Assembly (NCBI RefSeq): GCF_014634745.1
Contig: NZ_BMBP01000004.1
Coordinates: 62,001 to 126,000, forward strand
Source of the DNA: Leuconostoc pseudomesenteroides KCTC 3652
GTDB lineage: Bacteria > Bacillota > Bacilli > Lactobacillales > Lactobacillaceae
Length of the DNA stretch: 64,000 nt
Direction: 5' to 3'
The stretch's first letter is position 1. Each line of letters begins with the position of its first letter. The position numbers and the translations under genes were made by a program. This document shows, piece after piece, positions 25,761 through 32,637 of this stretch. The notes under the pieces are model-generated. The model had not been told where the DNA came from. It did not search any database and was given only the letters and a program-made list of their open reading frames with translations.

Positions 25761-26327
25761 ATGACTGGTTTACAAAAAGTTTCATCGTTGGTTTTGGCAA
25801 GCACATTTGCCGTGTCGGCACTTTCACCTATTATTGCTTCTGCTGATACAGTAGATACTTTGAACGGGGATGCGCACTTGGTTGTGAATAGTAATGGTGG
25901 TGCTGATCCAACGCCACGACCAGACAACCATGGTCAAATTTTGATGACCGGTGTGCCATCGTTTGATTTTGGTACACATAATGTCGGAAAGCTGAATGAC
26001 GACGCCACTTTTACTATTAATGCAAAGGCAGCAACTGGTACGGCAGCTGGCACGAAACTAGCTGATCCGGCAAAAGATACTGCAACGACTCTGAATGTGA
26101 ATGATTTACGTCCGGATGCCAATGCGTGGTCTATCACTGCTGAAGTGGGGGATTTGAGTTCAGCTAACAAAGGCACGGTTGGGCTAGATTCATTTAAGAT
26201 GACCGTAGCTGATAATGCAGATAGTCATGTTACTGGAGCGACATCTGCATCAATGACGTTACCAGCAGATATCGTGACTGGAGACTATCACGCCAATATT
26301 ACTTACACATTATCAGATGCAGAATAA
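25761..26327 (+). CDS. Small WxL-type surface protein (second locus)
   Basis: A 188-residue secreted protein: signal peptide cut near SPIIASADT (residue 29), then a single WxL domain. The first motif is NAWSITAEVGDL. The distal motif reads ANITYTLSDAE, with Tyr where most WxL proteins have Trp. AGAAGGATAA precedes the ATG. It opens a four-gene operon (WxL, WxIP, small membrane-anchored protein, large WxL) typical of Gram-positive WxL clusters. Confidence 0.8.
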   Translation: MTGLQKVSSLVLASTFAVSALSPIIASADTVDTLNGDAHLVVNSNGGADPTPRPDNHGQILMTGVPSFDFGTHNVGKLNDDATFTINAKAATGTAAGTKLADPAKDTATTLNVNDLRPDANAWSITAEVGDLSSANKGTVGLDSFKMTVADNADSHVTGATSASMTLPADIVTGDYHANITYTLSDAE

Positions 26328-26390
26328 GTTGTGATTTAAAAATTCACTCATTTCTTAACACTTAATCCACTTATATGCATGAATTTTAAT

Positions 26391-26417
26391 AGATTAAATC
26401 AGCTGTTGATTTAATCT
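26391..26417 (+). repeat. Intergenic hairpin without T tract
   Basis: AGATTAAATCA (26391-26401) pairs perfectly with TGATTTAATCT (26407-26417). The missing U run makes it a poor terminator. It may instead stabilise the upstream WxL message or set relative amounts of WxL and WxIP protein. Confidence 0.6.
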
Positions 26418-26450
26418 AGTACATAGAAATGATAGAAAGAAGCTTTTCAG

Positions 26451-27560
26451 ATGTTGAATAAATCTGATGTTAAAAAGTTGCCAAACATTTTGGGGCAGTT
26501 GCTCTTATTAACGATCGTTATTTTCGGTTGTTTTGCATTAAATAAACAAGTACATGCAACGATTGTGCAACAGCCTTTAGAAGCAACACAAAAAAGAAAT
26601 ATCAATCAAACTGTTGGCTATACGATTACCAATGAACCGTCTATCTTACAAATTTCGGATAAGAAGGTTTCGTATTATTATTTAGCCACACGCCAAAAAC
26701 AAGAATTTACTGTATATATTGATATTTTGAATGGTGCGCATAAAAATACTTTTGATATTAGTGTTAATACAGGTGTTACGAATCGTAATTTGTCAGTTGA
26801 TTATGGCACACCACTTAGCCAGAACACAGGTGTCGCTGTAGTAGCACCATTCGAATTTGAAAAAATTGTTGGTGTTGACACAACTAAGTATGGTGTAGAA
26901 AAAAATTCTCGAACAACGGTAACAGTACCAGCTGACACACGGGCAAGAGTTCCTGTGACCATTCATATGCCAAAAAAACACTATAACGGCATTATGTCAG
27001 GTGGTATATCGGTTTTGAAAGAAAATCAGCAGGTTAATGCAAAGTCGACGTTACAAAACCAGTATGCTTATGTGAAAGGATTAGTATTACAACACGGCAC
27101 TGCTGATATTCAACCCCAACTAGACTATGGTTCGTTGAAAACAATTGCTAAGGATTACCAGCCAAAAACAATTGTGACAATAAATAATTCAACTTTAGTG
27201 AACATTGAACATGTTAGTATGTCGGGTACAATTACAAATAAGTTGAATCAAGTTATTAGTAAAGTTAATGTTCAAGATGGTGAGATATCACCCGCTGCAA
27301 AGATACCGGTTGAATTTGTTTGGTCGAAAAAGAATTTCAAGAATGGCCACTACAAAATGCATCTTCAATTAAATGATCAAAATAACCATCGCTGGGCATT
27401 CACTCGTGATTTTACTGTTACAAATCGTCAAAAAATTTTAAAAGCAGCTCAGTATCACGCGCCAATCAATCGCTTGTTAGTTTTGTTAGTTAGCGTGATT
27501 GTACTTTTGATTGCCATTTGTGTTTGGCTATTAGTTAAAAACCATCAAAAAAAAGACTGA
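26451..27560 (+). CDS. WxL-interacting protein (WxIP; DUF916-DUF3324), second locus
   Basis: A 369-residue surface protein. It has an N-terminal hydrophobic segment (about 15-36), a DUF916-type domain (about 50-165, FTVYIDILNGAHKNTFDISVN) and a DUF3324-type domain (about 190-325). A membrane helix (about 344-362) ends in a KNHQKKD tail. It parallels the WxIP at 8398 in layout but is clearly diverged in sequence. It should dock the WxL proteins encoded on both sides to peptidoglycan. Confidence 0.85.
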   Translation: MLNKSDVKKLPNILGQLLLLTIVIFGCFALNKQVHATIVQQPLEATQKRNINQTVGYTITNEPSILQISDKKVSYYYLATRQKQEFTVYIDILNGAHKNTFDISVNTGVTNRNLSVDYGTPLSQNTGVAVVAPFEFEKIVGVDTTKYGVEKNSRTTVTVPADTRARVPVTIHMPKKHYNGIMSGGISVLKENQQVNAKSTLQNQYAYVKGLVLQHGTADIQPQLDYGSLKTIAKDYQPKTIVTINNSTLVNIEHVSMSGTITNKLNQVISKVNVQDGEISPAAKIPVEFVWSKKNFKNGHYKMHLQLNDQNNHRWAFTRDFTVTNRQKILKAAQYHAPINRLLVLLVSVIVLLIAICVWLLVKNHQKKD

Positions 27561-27584
27561 TGTTGTTGGGAGGAGGAAAGTAGT

Positions 27585-27905
27585 ATGAAAAATTATTGGC
27601 AGAAACTGGCACAATGTTTTGCAGGTCTGATAGTGCCACTATTAATCGGTGATAAAGCAAGTGCTGATGATACTTTAACAGGATCAGTTTCGATCAATAT
27701 TCATAACGATATTAATTCATCAGTTCCCAAATTTTCTACTAATCCCCATTTTGTCGAACATAGTAGTACACACGCTATATCAAACTTGCCAAGTACATCT
27801 GCTGTGCTTCGAATAGAAATCGGTTTTGCGATAATTACGTTGGTAATTTTACTGCTGGTTTTTTTGATGCTAATAAAACGGAAGAGGGCAGCTAATGGTC
27901 AGTAA
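27585..27905 (+). CDS. Small membrane-anchored protein with degenerate LPXTG-like motif
   Basis: A 106-residue protein with a signal peptide (to about residue 27) and a short extracellular part. NLPSTS (about 67-72) is followed by a membrane helix and KRKR. This is the layout of the small LPXTG protein often found in WxL operons, but the sorting motif reads LPSTS: the Gly needed after Thr is Ser. It may be a poor sortase substrate or simply a membrane protein. GGAGGAGG precedes the start, and the next gene begins inside its last codons. Confidence 0.65.
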   Translation: MKNYWQKLAQCFAGLIVPLLIGDKASADDTLTGSVSINIHNDINSSVPKFSTNPHFVEHSSTHAISNLPSTSAVLRIEIGFAIITLVILLLVFLMLIKRKRAANGQ

Positions 27906-29829
27906 AGGTTTCTTCAGAAATATTATTGCTATACTAATTGCTATGGTAGCGTTATTGATCGGCTTTCCATTAGGTTATGCCGACACTCAGTCATTTATTG
28001 ATCAAGATGGTAGCATCACAGGCGTACGTCATGCAACATATTATAAAGTAACAACATGGCAAGAGATGTTTAGTGCATACCGGTCTGCGCCTGATAACCA
28101 AATGGTTTATTTGTCAGTTGAAAAGGATATTGCGGGGTCACCTGATTTTGCAGGCGGCAACGGTCGTATGATTGCTGGCAAAGGTGTTGATATACTAGGA
28201 AACGGTCATAAAATATTTGTCGACAATGATACTAACTATACTTCCGGTACAGCTAGATCAGGTGGGGGACAAGGTTTTTTCTCCAGTGATGCTAGCGTGA
28301 CGGGCAATACTGAAATGACGGTTGAAAATGCCACGATTATTAACAATCATGCCGATGGTATTTTCGCAATCACGGGTAATGCCACAGCGACAACTATCTA
28401 TAAGAACATTCACACTGTAAATGGTGCATTGACTAACGGTGCTGGCCCTATTCGAAATGAAAATGGCACTATTAAATTTATGGGGAATAATGTGTTTAAT
28501 ATCCTGCAGGGGCAAAGTATGGTAGACCTTGGATCTGGCTCAAAAATTGATATGAGTCAGACTAAAGCCAATAATTCGGGTGCTGACAATAATGGTGAAT
28601 GGATTCAAGGTGGTCAAAATGTTGAAGTAGTTGATGGCAATACAACAGTTAACCAGTCATGGGGCATGGATCAGCCTTTTTATACGTATTACACGAAGAA
28701 TGGTTCTAACTTTTCTGTTGATGCTAATGCAAAGCTGAACTGGAATCTTAATGAAACCTATACAATGTGGTACGACGATGGCAATGCTAATGGTCCACTT
28801 AATTGGAATTTAGGAGAAGGCAGCCAATTTATCGTTAATAGTACAAAAAATACTGCTATTCACAATAACAATTGGTTCATGTGGATGAATACCTTAAATG
28901 CCCTAAATATCAACATGGCAAGCCATGCTTTGCTTGATATTACGTCAGGCGGTGGTTCAATTAATTTGGATGGCTTCCAAAATGGCAAAACTATGATTAA
29001 TATGGCTAAAGATAGTAGTCTGAACTTGTATAACCTCAACACTAGCACATCGTTATTCAGTGGCGTTCCTGTCAGTGGATCAGAAATCAATTTGAATGAT
29101 CCAGCTGATGTAACGATGAAAACAGCTGGTGGATCAGTCTTTCAAAACGGTTGCAATATTCCAATTAATATCAAAGGTAATGGGCTACGGTTACATGCTT
29201 CCACTAATACAGCAGCCGAACAGGACAATGACCTATACAAGCGATTGACTACGGGTAGTACCAACGGTAATTTTACAAGTGCACAAATGTCGCCAACAGC
29301 GTATAGTGCCGATGACCTTAAATTTTTACAGAAAGCGAGATATATACAATGGGCGCAACCGAATGGCAACCATTTGATTGATGGTAATCTGAATCGAACT
29401 TTTGTATTCAATGTTCAAGATTGTCCTCAAAGTGGTCTAGGAGGATTAGCTAGTGAAGGTGGATATTTTGTTGGGCCTAGTGATAACGACATGCACTTTA
29501 CATTTTGTGCTGATGAAGGAACGAGTCCAAATGTTAAAATTCAAGTCTCACTAGCAAGCAATCTTTTGCCACACCAAACTGCTTATTATTGGCGAAGTGC
29601 AGGAGAAAATGATGTTACTACTTTGTCAACAACACCCGACACGATTTTGTCAGTGACTAGTGATGATCATTTACCAGAAGGTGTCACAATGAAAGATGCT
29701 GGGGAAGAATATGATGTGACATTTAAGAAGGATGAGGCTTTACTGCTCAAAGCAGGAAATGGCATACCGACTCAACCTTTAGATGGCGCTCAAGCCAGTT
29801 TTACTTATTCAATGGTTGATGCGCAATAA
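27895..29829 (+). CDS. Large WxL-type protein with beta-helix (pectate-lyase-like) adhesin region
   Basis: A 644-residue secreted protein: signal peptide to about residue 30, then a long Asn/Gly-rich region with beta-helix character. Examples are VDILGNGHKIFVDND, MTVENATIINNHADGIFAITGNATATTIYKNI and LNINMASHALLDITSGGGSINLDGF. The C-terminal WxL-like region ends ASFTYSMVDAQ. This matches the large adhesin of WxL operons. As in the small WxL protein of this locus, the distal motif has Tyr (YSM) instead of Trp. Start overlaps the preceding gene by 11 bases. Confidence 0.72.
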   Translation: MVSKGFFRNIIAILIAMVALLIGFPLGYADTQSFIDQDGSITGVRHATYYKVTTWQEMFSAYRSAPDNQMVYLSVEKDIAGSPDFAGGNGRMIAGKGVDILGNGHKIFVDNDTNYTSGTARSGGGQGFFSSDASVTGNTEMTVENATIINNHADGIFAITGNATATTIYKNIHTVNGALTNGAGPIRNENGTIKFMGNNVFNILQGQSMVDLGSGSKIDMSQTKANNSGADNNGEWIQGGQNVEVVDGNTTVNQSWGMDQPFYTYYTKNGSNFSVDANAKLNWNLNETYTMWYDDGNANGPLNWNLGEGSQFIVNSTKNTAIHNNNWFMWMNTLNALNINMASHALLDITSGGGSINLDGFQNGKTMINMAKDSSLNLYNLNTSTSLFSGVPVSGSEINLNDPADVTMKTAGGSVFQNGCNIPINIKGNGLRLHASTNTAAEQDNDLYKRLTTGSTNGNFTSAQMSPTAYSADDLKFLQKARYIQWAQPNGNHLIDGNLNRTFVFNVQDCPQSGLGGLASEGGYFVGPSDNDMHFTFCADEGTSPNVKIQVSLASNLLPHQTAYYWRSAGENDVTTLSTTPDTILSVTSDDHLPEGVTMKDAGEEYDVTFKKDEALLLKAGNGIPTQPLDGAQASFTYSMVDAQ

Positions 29830-29927
29830 TGACAGCGTTTTGTATCTACTGTTCAGAAATGTCTTTGTGTAAGTGATACACTAGATAGGTGCTTTATCTG
29901 TCATAAATACGGTGATATAGCAAGACG

Positions 29928-29954
29928 GGACTGGAGAAACTATTATTTCAGTCC
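29928..29954 (+). terminator. Possible weak terminator after the second WxL operon
   Basis: GGACTG (29928-29933) pairs with CAGTCC (29949-29954), then TATTTATTTTG. The loop is long and the T run imperfect, so read-through into the regulator gene at 29988 is likely. Confidence 0.4.
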
Positions 29955-29987
29955 TATTTATTTTGACAAGGGTGGTCCGATTAAAAC

Positions 29988-31577
29988 ATGAACAAATTTG
30001 ATTTTTTGTATGAAAAAGATCAATTAACAAAACTGATAATTCTCGATATACTAATTACTAAATCGAAAATAGCACCTACTGGTCAAATTACGATGTCGAT
30101 TCATGATCTGCAATGCAATCTGAAAATATCATTTGGGATAATTTTAACGTTAACGACACTTAAAAAAAGAATATTAGCATTAGCAGATGATGTTACAACG
30201 CTGCATTATGACAACTGGATTGTTGTAGATGGGGATGGCGAGTGGATAAAACTCAATGTCAAGATGGCTGATCATTATATTTGTTTAAAGCAATTTTATT
30301 TAAAGACAAGCACTAAATTCAGATTGTTAGACCGAATTATTCAACATGAAGATGATCATTTAATCGATTTTTGCGAAGCGTTGCATTTGTCGCGAACAAA
30401 AATCAATGACATGAAATCTCATTTAAATCAAGGTATCACACAACTAAATCAAGGTATAAGGATAAAAAATTATAAATTAGTTGGTGAAGAAAAAGCTATT
30501 AGAGATTTTTTGTTTGCGTTATATTTTTTGTGCTTCAATGGTGCCTACGTACCCGTTAGTGAGCGTGTGATTAAACAAGCAAATCAGAATGTAGTAAGAG
30601 TAAATAGCACTTTACAAGAACCTTTGTCTCAAGTTCATGTTGTGGCTTTTCGTTGTTATTATGCAGTCGCTGTCTTGCGTCTGAATTTGCATCATGTGAT
30701 TAAGGATGATTTGCAGCTATTTGTGCCACAAGCCTATAAGTGCTCACAATGGATAGGCCCTAGTATCAATAGTTTGTTTACCCAAGATCCCTTTATACCA
30801 AGACTTACCGGTGCTGATTTGGTAAATGAAATCGAATGGTATATGCTGTTCATTATGGCGTGCGACAACAATACTAAAAAAATCGGCAAGACAGTATTTT
30901 TAAGTCCCTATTATTGTGAGCTATTCCAAGCAATTTCAACTACTATTAATCGGCAATTTGTACTGACGTTTGGAAACAACTACACAAAACAACAAGACGT
31001 GACAACAAAATTAAGCGACAAATTTTTCACAATCGTTTTGCGCTATGTGGTTCGTCATAGCATTGGGTCTACCAATGTTAGTGATCATTCTTTCGATCAC
31101 ATCAACAAGTCTATTGATCGGCACCCAATTTGTGCAATATTTCTCTTGAATTGTTTGGCGGATTTAGCTCAGACAATTTATCCGGCGCATTTGCATGAAC
31201 GGGAAAATTTTTTAAAAGCGACTTTTTCACAATTGTTATATAAGACGTTAACAATTATACCCATTTCCCAATTTATTCAACCGATTAACGTCTATATTGA
31301 TTTTTCTCAAGGGTTCATGGACAATACTCACGCTGCTCGTTTATTAGAGGAAATGGGGGAGTACTTAAACATATATTTCGTGAAGGACTGGCAAAATGAA
31401 CCAATAGACGTCTACATATCAGACATGCCTGATGGTGACTGTTTTTCATCAAAAAATGGTGTTTCAGTCACAGTGAATCAATATTTTTCAGATGTCGACT
31501 TAACTCGTATTCGTCAATTGCTCATTACAGTACTAGGTAATAAATTTTGGCAGCAAAAGGTTGGTTTGCCAAAATAA
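29988..31577 (+). CDS. Mga-like transcriptional regulator
   Basis: A 529-residue cytoplasmic protein with a predicted winged helix-turn-helix near the N terminus and a second helical DNA-binding region (FCEALHLSRTKINDMKSHLNQ, about 123-143). A long PRD-like middle and an EIIB-like C-terminal part (VYISDMPDGDCFSSKNGVSVTVNQYFSDVDLTRIRQLL) follow. This is the plan of Mga/AtxA stand-alone regulators that control surface proteins in streptococci. It lies directly downstream of the second WxL operon, its most likely target. Family assignment is from architecture rather than strong motifs. Confidence 0.55.
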   Translation: MNKFDFLYEKDQLTKLIILDILITKSKIAPTGQITMSIHDLQCNLKISFGIILTLTTLKKRILALADDVTTLHYDNWIVVDGDGEWIKLNVKMADHYICLKQFYLKTSTKFRLLDRIIQHEDDHLIDFCEALHLSRTKINDMKSHLNQGITQLNQGIRIKNYKLVGEEKAIRDFLFALYFLCFNGAYVPVSERVIKQANQNVVRVNSTLQEPLSQVHVVAFRCYYAVAVLRLNLHHVIKDDLQLFVPQAYKCSQWIGPSINSLFTQDPFIPRLTGADLVNEIEWYMLFIMACDNNTKKIGKTVFLSPYYCELFQAISTTINRQFVLTFGNNYTKQQDVTTKLSDKFFTIVLRYVVRHSIGSTNVSDHSFDHINKSIDRHPICAIFLLNCLADLAQTIYPAHLHERENFLKATFSQLLYKTLTIIPISQFIQPINVYIDFSQGFMDNTHAARLLEEMGEYLNIYFVKDWQNEPIDVYISDMPDGDCFSSKNGVSVTVNQYFSDVDLTRIRQLLITVLGNKFWQQKVGLPK

Positions 31578-31616
31578 AAACGTGTGAGTTGATAAATTGC
31601 AACTCACACGTTTTTT
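31577..31616. terminator. Bidirectional terminator
   Basis: CGTGTGAGTTG (31581-31591) pairs with CAACTCACACG (31600-31610), with A's on the left and six T on the right. It ends both the Mga-like gene (plus) and the YczE-like gene (minus). Confidence 0.9.
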
Positions 31617-32298
31617 AAGCTTCACCTGTGATATCACCGTGAACAAGCCGTTTGAAAATATGTCGATCGGCCCAAGCAATGTTACGACCTTGGAAAAGGA
31701 AAGAGACAATCGTGCCTAGTCCCAAAGCAACGAGCTGGTGACTGAACGGGAAACAGACTGCTGAAATACCAATTGCAACAACAAAGTTACTCATTTGTGC
31801 TTTGCTGGCATTGCCGTGAAAATAATCAAACCGTAAAATGTTGGTTAAGTCATCAAGGGGATGTAGAATCCAATTGACACGCTGATAAATGGAAATCGCA
31901 ACCCCAATCGTCCACACCGCAAAAATATCGATTGGTAGTAACCACCACCAAGCAAGATGGCGAATGCCTAAGGCAACAAATAGGTTAGCAAAAACACCAA
32001 CCAATAAACTAAACGACATGCCAAACACAATATTGCCAATTAAACGGGGCCAATTAAAGTGCATGGCGAGCCACATATTCAAAAAAGCGACACTCGTAGC
32101 AAAAAAAGCAAGAAATAAACTGATCGGCGCACCAGTTAGATTGGCTAAATTAGCTGCGCCAGCCGTCCAAGGGGCTGATCCCATTGCAGTTGCGACACTC
32201 AAGCCATTCCCAAAAGAATTGATAATTAGAGATACAACGAAAAAACTAATTTTTTGTTTGTATCCTAACTGGTAAAATTGTCCGTCAATATAATACAT
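31615..32298 (-). CDS. YczE/YitT-like membrane protein
   Basis: A 227-residue protein with about five membrane helices. It resembles the YczE/YyaS group: an opening helix ending in INSFGNGLSVATAMGSAPWTAGAANLA, followed by a conserved GxxLGTIVSFLFQGR segment near the C terminus. Function of the group is unclear; YczE has been linked to surfactin synthesis in Bacillus. It is transcribed alone on the minus strand between the second WxL operon and adhE. I infer no specific substrate. Confidence 0.7.
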   Translation of the reverse strand: MYYIDGQFYQLGYKQKISFFVVSLIINSFGNGLSVATAMGSAPWTAGAANLANLTGAPISLFLAFFATSVAFLNMWLAMHFNWPRLIGNIVFGMSFSLLVGVFANLFVALGIRHLAWWWLLPIDIFAVWTIGVAISIYQRVNWILHPLDDLTNILRFDYFHGNASKAQMSNFVVAIGISAVCFPFSHQLVALGLGTIVSFLFQGRNIAWADRHIFKRLVHGDITGEA

Positions 32299-32509
32299 GT
32301 CATCTTGTCCTCAAGCTAATATATTATCTTATTATAGCATTGTCACCGTAAAGTGCTTGGCACGTTTATCGTACGAATTCATGTTTTTATCATATTTAGG
32401 ACGCAATATTTACACTTTCTTCATAGAATAGTTATATAATAAGCCGTAGGCGTAATATTAAAAAAATATGCTGATACTGTGATTAAGTACACAATATTAC
32501 CACTGTGTT

Positions 32510-32523
32510 TGTAAGCGCTTGCA
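32510..32523. promoter_or_regulatory. cre (CcpA) site upstream of adhE
   Basis: TGTAAGCGCTTGCA matches the cre consensus TGWNANCGNTNWCA with one mismatch and is nearly palindromic. It lies about 45 bp upstream of the -35 box, so it could mediate carbon-source control of adhE. Confidence 0.65.
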
Positions 32524-32566
32524 AATGTACATTTATCAAGTGTTTAACAAATAAAAATTAAAAGTG

Positions 32567-32595
32567 TTGCTTTTTCTTGACACTTATTATATACT
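32567..32595 (+). promoter_or_regulatory. adhE promoter
   Basis: TTGCTT (32567-32572), 17 bp, TATACT (32590-32595). An overlapping TTGACA at 32577-32582 is too close to this -10 box to pair with it. Confidence 0.6.
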
Positions 32596-32599
32596 TAGA

Positions 32600-32617
32600 T
32601 TGTTAAGAAATGAGCAA
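32600..32617. promoter_or_regulatory. Rex-like operator at the adhE start site
   Basis: TTGTTAAGAAATGAGCAA fits the Rex pattern TTGTTAA-N4-TTAACAA with two mismatches in the right half. It covers the expected transcription start, a position suited to repression by the NADH-sensing regulator Rex. Confidence 0.45.
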
Positions 32618-32637
32618 ACAAAAAGGAGCACAAAATT

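Noticed and set aside
7366-31577. The surface loci as a prophage or transposon.
   Set aside because: No integrase, transposase, terminal repeats or phage structural genes; flanks are housekeeping genes on both sides.
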